64,000 nt of DNA. It comes from RUG11551 sp045586185 (lineage in GTDB: Bacteria > Planctomycetota > Planctomycetia > Pirellulales > Thermoguttaceae). How positions within the stretch are numbered: position 1 is the first letter of the stretch; each line of letters begins with the position of its first letter. Made by a program: the position numbers and the translations under genes. The stretch lies in assembly GCA_045586185.1 (NCBI GenBank), contig JAZMZV010000160.1, positions 13,613 through 77,612 on the forward strand, written 5' to 3'. Under the pieces are notes generated by a model. That model was given only the letters and a program-made list of their open reading frames with translations, had not been told where the DNA came from and did not search any database. Below, piece after piece: positions 25,901-31,899 of the stretch.

Positions 25901-26033
25901 AACGCTTTTGAGCGTCCTGATCGATAAACCTGTCTAACGCCTTTTTGCGGCTGCGATAGGAATAATACGCCAGAGCGACGATTATCGGCTCAAGCCAAAT
26001 TAACGACAGAATTCCCGGATTCTCCCAGTTCAT
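22914..26033 (-). CDS. BatB-BatC fusion: VWA membrane protein with TPR and Q-rich tail
   Basis: In 1039 residues, helices at about 10-26 and 56-74 flank the N-terminus. A von Willebrand A domain with MIDAS Asp96-x-Ser98-x-Ser100 and LLITDGEDHE follows, then a membrane helix (about 318-334), typical of BatB. A Lys/Glu/Asn linker (VTRNEKQETNNERREVKNEN) leads into a second signal-like helix (LTLILLFVLLASPQML) and TPR-like helices, typical of BatC. Coiled-coil and acidic parts follow, then a long Gln/Asp/Lys repeat tail (about 870-1000; QNQDQQNQ words). It probably presents a VWA complex at the periplasmic face with MoxR. The junction coincides with a degenerate heptamer array. Confidence 0.82.
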   Translation of the reverse strand: MNWENPGILSLIWLEPIIVALAYYSYRSRKKALDRFIDQDAQKRLAPKLSGGRAAFKTLCLLLAITFFIVALARPRFGVYYEQVQRRGADMFILLDVSKSMDAQDVMPSRLEKAKADCLDLLKELKGERVGLIVFAGKPLLKVPLTTDQGFFKRTLKDIDTQSAPRGGTLMGDAIRLAMESMPERTDRDQAMLLITDGEDHESLPVEAATAAAAKKMRVFTMSIGDAKEGARIPVVEGRNKSYLKDKNGQEVFSKADEGLLQQIALAGSGVYIPAGTKNYDLGQVYKDTLSKLKHGSDGVEERIRYREQYQWFLAAGMFFLIVFVLINEKRVTRNEKQETNNERREVKNENRQSALSAPLTLILLFVLLASPQMLQAETVPTMASAQNDYQTGHFTQAAEKYQKIIDSIASQKNPNAQKKDLTICQYNLARSLDKAGQFEKAKDAYLAVAGSADDAMALRAKYDLGCLYAQIANQESGSDPKAVEDSVRKKIRSNVNRAAEQFRAVLDAQPDYPDAKEKLERILTVSREWEDAWKDADLRKEAEKKTALQYAVDVEEELLKAKAKSSRLGLKDDSLVTRQEYFQTAEQLSDSIKKAELLQDKTFKALSGQEAAAAQAQPGQPAPQPPVLTPEQQAQLEQVKPVIEQWVKDSQSAIEQSAEKLYSKDSKGAADSLAASVQTLDNLYLVMSPLQEMITRAIKEQKELIKYTEKEIKKKENASKKEADAEKAEKQSDSQTNEKLSQIELDENVFKQTSLLPWTQTIVPKAEAMLQHLPPEKATPKGDGNSKLKLKDNAENLQDALDALQNPEDVAVDPNSANPQDQQIQKLRNMCKKAVELGPSIPPLVQYAANDLKASKLEDALTSQKEALRLLEEILKDDSQQNQDNQDQQNQDQQNQDQQNQDQQNKDQQNKDKQNQNKDQQNQDKQDQDKQDQDKQDQQNQDEQKQDEQDESEQDKKSEEEEQKDEQEAQQDEQEGQQEEQEAQQQEAQQAQQNDEELTDAQAHGLMRRVQARQDERKKLEAQLRKLLNPPDKVEKDW
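24960..25055. repeat. Degenerate heptamer array inside batB/C
   Basis: On the coding (minus) strand units run ATTAACG AGAAACG CGTTACA AGAAACG AAAAACA AGAGACG AATAACG AGAGGCG and so on, with period 7, then a GCGCTGAGCGCTCC core-like word. It encodes the linker between the BatB and BatC parts. Confidence 0.55.
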
Positions 26034-26051
26034 TTTTTCCGATTATACTCC

Positions 26052-27134
26052 TTACGGAAGCGATCTGAATCGCGTGGTTGTTAGTAACACGTACGCCAAA
26101 ATCAAAATCAGGCTTGCCCACAGCGGAACGGTAAACCATTCCTTGTAATGCGTGTACATTTGCCCTTCGATTTTGGACTTCTCAAGTTTGTCAATCGCCT
26201 GATAAACCTGTTCCAGAGCCTTGGTCGACTTCGCGTTGAAATAAACGCCGCCAGTCTCTTTGGCGATATTTTTAAGCGTCTCTTCGTCCAGACGCATAAT
26301 TCCCTTTTGCATGATAACCCGACCGTTGGAAAGCATCGTCGGGACGTCCGTCAGACCATTAGATCCGATTCCGATAGTATAAACCTTTATACCGTACTTT
26401 TTCGCCAGAGCGGTTCCCTGTTCCGGGGTCAGCTCGCCAGCCGTCTGTTCGCCGTCGGACAGGAAAATCATAATCTTGGATTTCTCTTCCGCGTTCCGCA
26501 GACGTTCCACGCCTTCCGCCAGCGCGTCGCCGATGGCTGTGCTGTTTTCTTCCTGAACCAGATGTTCGTTGAGCAATCGCCCCTGATCGTCGTAAATCGG
26601 ATCAGAGATATTCACTTCGTTCAAAACGCTGATTAACGCGTCGTGATCCAGCGTCAGCGGACAGCGATCTTCCGCATAGCCGCCAAAAGAAATCAAACCG
26701 ATGTTGTCGTTGGGACGCCCTTCCAGAACGCCGTCTCCGATAACGAACCGCTTGAACACGTCTTTAATCGCTTCCAGACGATTGACCTGACGGCCGTTGA
26801 CTTTGAAGTCCAGAGCGCGCATTGATCCGCTTCTGTCAACGACCATTTCAATAGCAATGCCTTCCGTCTGAACGCGGAATTCTTCTTCGCCCTGACGCGG
26901 CCGCGCCAGAGCGACAATCGCGCATACGCCCGCCAAAAAAAGAACCAGCGGTAAAAGACGCTTGATTCTCAAGGCAAACGTTACCGGCAAATCGCGCAGC
27001 GAACTGACGTCAGGAAACAAAATCGCCGATCTGCTTTGCCGTCGTTTCCCAAACGGGAACGCAAACGACAACACCGCGATAGTCCACGGAATAAGCAGTA
27101 AAAGCCACAACGGCGAATGAAATTCAAAATTCAT
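26052..27134 (-). CDS. batA: BatA: membrane-anchored VWA protein
   Basis: This 360-residue protein has the BatA plan: an N-terminal helix (about 8-27), a second helix (about 58-76), a VWA domain with MIDAS Asp100-x-Ser102-x-Ser104 (MVVDRSGSMRALDF) and KIMIFLSDGEQTAGE, and a C-terminal helix (about 335-352). It is expected to act with BatB and MoxR in the envelope; the family was first linked to aerotolerance in Bacteroides and more broadly to envelope-protein maturation. It is 18 bp upstream of batB/C and clearly cotranscribed. Confidence 0.88.
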   Translation of the reverse strand: MNFEFHSPLWLLLLIPWTIAVLSFAFPFGKRRQSRSAILFPDVSSLRDLPVTFALRIKRLLPLVLFLAGVCAIVALARPRQGEEEFRVQTEGIAIEMVVDRSGSMRALDFKVNGRQVNRLEAIKDVFKRFVIGDGVLEGRPNDNIGLISFGGYAEDRCPLTLDHDALISVLNEVNISDPIYDDQGRLLNEHLVQEENSTAIGDALAEGVERLRNAEEKSKIMIFLSDGEQTAGELTPEQGTALAKKYGIKVYTIGIGSNGLTDVPTMLSNGRVIMQKGIMRLDEETLKNIAKETGGVYFNAKSTKALEQVYQAIDKLEKSKIEGQMYTHYKEWFTVPLWASLILILAYVLLTTTRFRSLP

Positions 27135-27143
27135 GGTATATTA

Positions 27144-27230
27144 AGTTGCGAGTTACGAGTTGCGAGTTGCGAGAAAACTTTGTGAGGCGCTTTGCGTAAC
27201 TCCTCACTCCTCACTCCTCACTCGCTATTC
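27144..27230. repeat. Heptamer element, AGTTGCG/ACTCCTC type
   Basis: Left arm AGTTGCG AGTTACG AGTTGCG AGTTGCG, core GAGGCGCTTTGCGT, right arm (CTCCTCA)n. The arms use different tetranucleotides, so they are not complementary. On the minus strand the right arm reads AGCGAGTGAGGAGTG and supplies the last codons and the TGA stop of the upstream gene. Confidence 0.8.
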
Positions 27231-28177
27231 TCTTGTGTTTCTTGTTCCATCTCGATACATATAAACGCCTCGGCGTTATGGATTGCCGTATTGATTCCCG
27301 CTTCGCCGGGATCGTGTTGAGCAAACTTAACCATGTCCGCCGATTCCAAAAAATGCTTTAGTCGAATGCGCTCGACGTCGGAAAAGACGTTCCCCTGACT
27401 GATCTTGTAAAGGAACTCTTCGGTCGTCAGTTCCGGAGCGTTGATCAGCGTCGTGCGTTCGATAAACTCTCGGACGATGCCGGTCAGTTCCACGTAAAAC
27501 ATTTTCACGTCGCGATGTGCCAGCCCGGATTCCAGCAGGGCTTTCATGCGTTCCATCGCCAATTCGTACGGAGATTTTGGCTTTTCCGATTTGGACGATT
27601 TCTTTCGTTTGAAAAACGCCGACCAAATCATGACAATCACAATTAACACCGCCAAAGCAGCGATTATATACGGCAAAAGATTCTTTTTGACGTCAAGGAG
27701 AGAATTTTCAGAACCCATTCCCTTGAGATTGTCCTCGCTTTTAGCTACCTTGGAAACAACCTTGACGTTAAACGGTTTGACTTCAACGCAGCCCGGTTTG
27801 CCGGACTTGTCCTGATAATAGACGGGAAACGCAGGGACGACCTGATCGCCCAATTTCGTCGGACGCAGCGTCAGCCGAATCTCGTGCGTTGTTGGGCTGG
27901 TCTGGAGCGTTTCCGACGCTGCTATTGTCCAGGCGCCCCATTTTTTCGGAATCGGAGCTGACGGAAGAGCATACCCTTCCGGGACGTTGACTTTAATCGT
28001 CCATTTGACGTCCGTAGCCAGCGTTACATTTTCCAGCGGCGACGCTGACGACTCCACCGAAACCGCAGTCGGAGCCGCGTCCTTTTCGGCTTTGGGAGCG
28101 TCTTGCGCCCAGCCTGCCGACTCAAACGCCAGCAGAGCCAGAAGAAGATAAAACGACAGAATATATTTAACGTTCAT
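27218..28177 (-). CDS. BatD-like / DUF4381-type membrane protein of the Bat locus
   Basis: The ATG at 28177 gives 319 residues (an in-frame TTG 9 bp upstream is less likely). It has a signal peptide (1-24, ending AGWAQ), a beta-rich periplasmic domain (about 45-150), a membrane helix (about 167-187), a basic patch and a helical cytoplasmic domain (about 205-305). It lies between the DUF58 gene and batA, the usual site of a small BatD-related protein in planctomycete Bat loci. The exact role is unknown. Its final codons AGC GAG TGA come from the heptamer array. Confidence 0.65.
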   Translation of the reverse strand: MNVKYILSFYLLLALLAFESAGWAQDAPKAEKDAAPTAVSVESSASPLENVTLATDVKWTIKVNVPEGYALPSAPIPKKWGAWTIAASETLQTSPTTHEIRLTLRPTKLGDQVVPAFPVYYQDKSGKPGCVEVKPFNVKVVSKVAKSEDNLKGMGSENSLLDVKKNLLPYIIAALAVLIVIVMIWSAFFKRKKSSKSEKPKSPYELAMERMKALLESGLAHRDVKMFYVELTGIVREFIERTTLINAPELTTEEFLYKISQGNVFSDVERIRLKHFLESADMVKFAQHDPGEAGINTAIHNAEAFICIEMEQETQENSE

Positions 28178-28261
28178 AATTAGCAATTGTCAATTAGCAA
28201 TTAGCAATTGGCGCGAAGCGTAAACTACTGCCTACTGCCTCTTGCCTACTGCCTACCATGC
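28178..28261. repeat. Heptamer element, AATTAGC/GCCTACT type
   Basis: Left arm ATTAGCA ATTGTCA ATTAGCA ATTAGCA, core GGCGCGAAGCGTAAAC, right arm (CTACTGC)n with GCCTCTT/GCCTACC variants. On the minus strand the right arm supplies the TAG stop of the DUF58 gene (CAT TAG GCA TGG). Confidence 0.8.
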
Positions 28262-29176
28262 CTAATGCCTGATCCTCCGTTCCCTCATATCGAAAAATTT
28301 TCGCAGTTCGTCAACGGAGTCAGACTGCGTATCGAGTTTTAATTGATCGACTTTCGAGCGGCGAAGGCGGTCGTTGATTTGTTCGTCACGCTGTTTCGCG
28401 TTTTGAGCGAACAGAGCGCGAACCTTGGGCGAACGGGCGTCGAGTTCAATCAACTCTCCTGTCTCGGCGTCTTCCAGAGTTATAAACCCGACGTCGGGAA
28501 TTTCGTACTCGCGCGGGTCGTTTACTCTCAGCGCCACCAAATCGTGACGTCGGTTGGCGCCCATGAGCGCCCGCTGGGACAAGTCGCCGTCAAGGTCGGA
28601 AATGAGAAACGCGACCGCGCGGCGTTTCAAAACCTTGGTCATGAACTCCAGCGCGGCAGACAGGTTCGTTTGACGCCGAACCGGTTCAATCGTTACCAGC
28701 TTCTGAATCATCGACAGAATGTACGACTTCCCTTTTCTGGGCGGGATGTATTCAATAACGTCGTCGGCAAAGGTAATCATGCCGATTTTGTCGTTGTTTT
28801 TCAACGCGGAAAACATCAGCACCGCCGCGATTTCCGTCATGGCGTCGAGCTTCGATTTGTTCGCCGACCCGAAAATCCCGGACGCGGAGACGTCAACGAG
28901 GAACATAATCGTCAGCTCTCGTTCTTCGCAGTACCGTTTAATAAACGGCTCGCCAGACCGCGCTGTTACATTCCAGTCTATATCGCGAATGTCGTCGCCG
29001 GGCTGATACTGACGAACTTCGTCAAACTCCATTCCGCGGCCGCGAAACACGCTTTTGTACTGTCCCGCCAACAGATCGTCAACCCGCCGATTGGCAACGA
29101 TCTGCAATCGACGGACTTTCTCTGCGGTAATCCCGATAGAGGACAATGCCGATTGGCTTGTATTGTATTCATCCAT
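28262..29176 (-). CDS. DUF58 protein of the MoxR/Bat locus
   Basis: This 304-residue protein carries the DUF58 signature FRGRGMEFDEVRQYQPGDDIRDIDWNVTARSGEPFIKRY.. (about 43-82; only the pattern is given). A VWA-like fold follows, with FLVDVSASG and AFLISDLDGD. DUF58 proteins are regular partners of MoxR ATPases. It lacks membrane segments and is probably a cytoplasmic adaptor. It is second in the operon, separated from moxR by an 80-bp gap that is wholly a heptamer element. Confidence 0.9.
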   Translation of the reverse strand: MDEYNTSQSALSSIGITAEKVRRLQIVANRRVDDLLAGQYKSVFRGRGMEFDEVRQYQPGDDIRDIDWNVTARSGEPFIKRYCEERELTIMFLVDVSASGIFGSANKSKLDAMTEIAAVLMFSALKNNDKIGMITFADDVIEYIPPRKGKSYILSMIQKLVTIEPVRRQTNLSAALEFMTKVLKRRAVAFLISDLDGDLSQRALMGANRRHDLVALRVNDPREYEIPDVGFITLEDAETGELIELDARSPKVRALFAQNAKQRDEQINDRLRRSKVDQLKLDTQSDSVDELRKFFDMRERRIRH

Positions 29177-29253
29177 AGTTGCGAGTTGCGAGTAGCGAGT
29201 TGCGAGAAAATTGCCAACTCCACTACTCCCTATTCCCTACTCCCTATTCCCTA
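29177..29253. repeat. Heptamer element, AGTTGCG/CCCTATT type
   Basis: Left arm AGTTGCG AGTTGCG AGTAGCG AGTTGCG, centre AAAATTGCCAACTCC, right arm (CCCTACT/CCCTATT)n. Arms use different tetranucleotides. It occupies the entire moxR-DUF58 gap, from 3 bp after the moxR stop to the base before the DUF58 start codon. The same arm pair appears at 54769-54836. Confidence 0.82.
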
Positions 29254-29256
29254 AAA

Positions 29257-30246
29257 TCACGGAACCGGCACCGCCTGAAGCACGGCGTCGATGATATTCT
29301 CCGACGTCAAACCTTCCGCTTCTGCTTCGTACGTTGGAATTATACGATGGCGCAGAACGTCGTAAGCGATGTCTTTAACGTCTTGCGGCGTAACAAAGCC
29401 GCGGCCATTGAGAAACGCTTCCGCTCTGGCGGCAATAGCGAGGTAAATCGTCGCACGCGGCGATCCGCCGTATTCGATAAGGGGCTTGAGCTTTTTCAGG
29501 TCGTAATCTTCCGGATTGCGCGTCGCCTGAACAATCGAGAGAATGTATCGTTTGATCTGCTCGTCGATATAAAGCTGTTCAACCGTCTGTTTCATGGACA
29601 GAATATCCGCCTCGGACAGAACCGGCGACGTTGTCGGGGCGACCGCGCCCAACGCCTGATTGAGAACCTGCATTTCCTCGTCCGGCTTGGGATACGTGAT
29701 TTTCACCTTGAGCATGAATCGGTCAAGCTGGGCTTCCGGCAGCGGATACGTGCCTTCCTGCTCAATCGGGTTTTGCGTTGCCATGACCAAAAACAGATCG
29801 TCCAGCTTATAGGTGGAATCGCCGATGGTTACCTGCTTTTCCTGCATCGCTTCCAGCAGAGCGGACTGGACTTTAGACGGCGCGCGGTTGATTTCATCCG
29901 CTAAAATAAAGTTAGAGAAAATCGGACCCTTTCGGGTTTGGAAGTCGCCGGTTCCGGGAACGTAGATCATCGTCCCTAACAGGTCGGCGGGAAGAAGGTC
30001 AGGAGTAAACTGAATTCTCTGGAATTTAGAGTCCAGAGCCTGCGCCAGAGCTTTGATTGCCGTTGTTTTCGCCAGACCGGGAACGCCTTCCAGAAGGATG
30101 TGCCCTCCGGTCAGCAGCCCGATTAAAAGGCGGTCAACCATTGTCTTTTGACCAATAAGAACTTTGCCAATTTCCTGCCGCAGCAGCGTTAATTTCTCAG
30201 CCTGCTGAGAAACCTGAATGTTAATCGATTGAATGTCGAAACTCAT
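29257..30246 (-). CDS. moxR: MoxR-family AAA+ ATPase
   Basis: The ATG at 30246 gives 329 residues beginning MSFDIQS; an upstream in-frame Met at 30291 would add 15 atypical residues. The AAA+ core shows Walker A GVPGLAKT (54-61), the FTPDLLPADLLG pore region, Walker B ILADEINRA, sensor 1 MATQNPIEQEGTYPLPEAQ, and the C-terminal lid with GGSPRATIYLA. MoxR ATPases act as chaperones for VWA partners, here DUF58, BatA and BatB/C. It is the first gene of the leftward Bat operon. Confidence 0.95.
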   Translation of the reverse strand: MSFDIQSINIQVSQQAEKLTLLRQEIGKVLIGQKTMVDRLLIGLLTGGHILLEGVPGLAKTTAIKALAQALDSKFQRIQFTPDLLPADLLGTMIYVPGTGDFQTRKGPIFSNFILADEINRAPSKVQSALLEAMQEKQVTIGDSTYKLDDLFLVMATQNPIEQEGTYPLPEAQLDRFMLKVKITYPKPDEEMQVLNQALGAVAPTTSPVLSEADILSMKQTVEQLYIDEQIKRYILSIVQATRNPEDYDLKKLKPLIEYGGSPRATIYLAIAARAEAFLNGRGFVTPQDVKDIAYDVLRHRIIPTYEAEAEGLTSENIIDAVLQAVPVP

Positions 30247-30282
30247 AATATAAACTTGTAAATTAACCGTTGATTCTTTAAC

Positions 30283-30335
30283 GACTGACAATCAGTCAAA
30301 CTCGTCATAATTATATTATACCTTCCAATAGTCAA
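30283..30335 (-). promoter_or_regulatory. Possible moxR promoter and leader palindrome
   Basis: On the minus strand TTGACT (30335-30330) and TATAAT (30315-30310) are 14 bp apart, short of the optimum. Downstream, GACTGACAATCAGTC (30283-30297) is a perfect 6-bp inverted repeat that could be an operator or hairpin. The promoter call is weak. Confidence 0.3.
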
Positions 30336-30393
30336 TTTGGTTCGCAAAAAATTTTTTAAGAACAAAAATATGGCGAATGACATTCGCTACGCC

Positions 30394-30421
30394 TTGACTT
30401 TATTCTTAATTGAGGTACAAT
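30394..30421 (+). promoter_or_regulatory. Promoter of the HhH-GPD-like gene
   Basis: TTGACT (30394-30399) and TACAAT (30416-30421) are 16 bp apart, about 58 bp upstream of the ATG at 30479. A clear AGGAG (30464-30468) lies 10 nt before that ATG and decides the start. Confidence 0.6.
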
Positions 30422-30478
30422 ATATATTCAAAATGTATTATTATACCCTTTCAGGGTTGGACTCAGGAGCGAAACTAT

Positions 30479-31819
30479 ATGACTAACGCTGAACGCGCCG
30501 CCGTGTTAAAACGGATGGTTACCGTATTAAAAAAGAACTTCAAAGTAGAGCGTCTGGAAGCTGAACGTTCTCCGATGGAACAGCTCATCTACTCGATTTG
30601 CCTGGAAAACGCCTCGTTTTCTGCCGCGGACGACGTCTATAACGCTTTGACGCACAACTATTTTGACTGGAATGAAGTTCGCGTTTCCAGTTCTCGCGAG
30701 CTGGCGGAAACGATGAAAAATCTTCCGGAACCGGCTCAAACCGGGCTTCGTCTGAAGCGGATTCTGCATTACATTTTTGATCAGAAATACGCTTTTGAAA
30801 TTGACGAAATCAAAAAGATGAGCGTTAAGGCGTTCAATGAGTACGTTGCCAAAATGGAAAACGTAACGCCGTTCAATTCCGCTTACGTGATGATGACCGT
30901 CATGGGGCGGCACGCTATTCCCGTTTCCTCCGGAGAATTTGAAGTCTTGGACATTCTCGGTCTGATTGACAAAAAAGACCGGGAAAAGAACTCCGTTTCG
31001 TGGCTCGAACGCGTCATTGAAAAGAAAAAGGCGAATGAATTCTTCTCGCTGCTTCATCAGTTGGCGGCTCTGTACGTTAAGAATCCCTACGGACGCAAAG
31101 TCATGGAGATTCTCGTCGCTATCGACCCGAAATGCAAGGATAACATTCCCAAACGCCGCAAGAGCGATGAAGAAGTTCAACCAACTCTTCCTGAATTGAA
31201 TTCGACGGCGGCTGCGGAATCTAAACCTGAACCGGAAGTTAAGGCAAATCCTGAAGCTAAACCTGCAGAAAAACCGGAAGCGCCGAAACCTGCTCCCGAA
31301 AAGAAGCCTGCTGCTGAAAAGAAACCTGTTGCCGAGAAGAAACCGGCAGCAGAAAAGAAACCTCTTGCAGAGAAGAAGCCCGCAGCCGAAAAGAAACCGG
31401 TCGCTGAGAAGAAACCTGTTGCTGAAAAGAAAACTGCTGCAGAAAAGAAGCCCGCTGCGGCTAAAAAGACAACAGTGGAGAAAAAGCCTGCTGTCGAGAA
31501 GAAGCCTGTCGCTGTCAAAAAGACAACCGCTGAGAAGAAACCTGCTGCGAAAAAGCCGGCTGCTGAGAAGAAGCCTGCCGCTGTAAAGAAGACGACTCCT
31601 GAAAAGAAGTCCGCTCCGGCTAAAACAGCGGAAAAGAAAACGGCGGCGACAAAGTCAACTACAGCCAAGTCCGCTCCAGCCAAGAGCGCAAAACCCAAGA
31701 CCGAAGTCAAGACTGCTAAATCCAGTTCCGCTCCGGCGAAGAAGCCCGCGGCTAAAAAGACGGAAACGTCCAAGGCGTCCAAGACTCCGGCTGCCAAAAC
31801 AACAAAAAAGTCTAAATAG
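30479..31819 (+). CDS. HhH-GPD-fold protein without catalytic residues, with histone-H1-like tail
   Basis: This protein has 446 residues. Residues 1-215 follow the endonuclease III scaffold: SPMEQLIYSICLENASFSAADDVY, the LRLKRILHYIF helix, then ENVTPFNSAYVMMTVMGRHAIPVSSGEFEVLDILGLID. In active glycosylases the hairpin carries a catalytic Lys and the later segment reads VDTH with a catalytic Asp. Here the Lys is missing and the Asp is Ser, and no iron-sulfur cysteines follow. Residues ~225-446 are dozens of EKKPAA/EKKPVA/AKK words, like eukaryotic histone H1 or bacterial HU-tail proteins. It probably binds DNA structurally instead of repairing it. The function is inferred only. Confidence 0.6.
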   Translation: MTNAERAAVLKRMVTVLKKNFKVERLEAERSPMEQLIYSICLENASFSAADDVYNALTHNYFDWNEVRVSSSRELAETMKNLPEPAQTGLRLKRILHYIFDQKYAFEIDEIKKMSVKAFNEYVAKMENVTPFNSAYVMMTVMGRHAIPVSSGEFEVLDILGLIDKKDREKNSVSWLERVIEKKKANEFFSLLHQLAALYVKNPYGRKVMEILVAIDPKCKDNIPKRRKSDEEVQPTLPELNSTAAAESKPEPEVKANPEAKPAEKPEAPKPAPEKKPAAEKKPVAEKKPAAEKKPLAEKKPAAEKKPVAEKKPVAEKKTAAEKKPAAAKKTTVEKKPAVEKKPVAVKKTTAEKKPAAKKPAAEKKPAAVKKTTPEKKSAPAKTAEKKTAATKSTTAKSAPAKSAKPKTEVKTAKSSSAPAKKPAAKKTETSKASKTPAAKTTKKSK

Positions 31820-31835
31820 TTCAAAACTTTGCTTG

Positions 31836-31876
31836 AGGTTGAAATCGGCAAACGCGCTGTTCGCTGATTTCAACCT
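31836..31876 (+). terminator. Strong hairpin after the HhH-GPD-like gene
   Basis: AGGTTGAAATC (31836-31846) pairs perfectly with GATTTCAACCT (31866-31876) around a GC-rich loop. There is no T run, so it may be a Rho-type or processing end, not a simple intrinsic terminator. Confidence 0.4.
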
Positions 31877-31899
31877 TCCGAGCGTTTTACGATAAATAA

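Noticed and set aside
31177..31851. 224-codon antisense frame rich in Phe, Ala and Gly
   Set aside because: It is the mirror of the EKKPAA repeat tail of the gene at 30479. The repeat makes the opposite frame open; it has no independent support.
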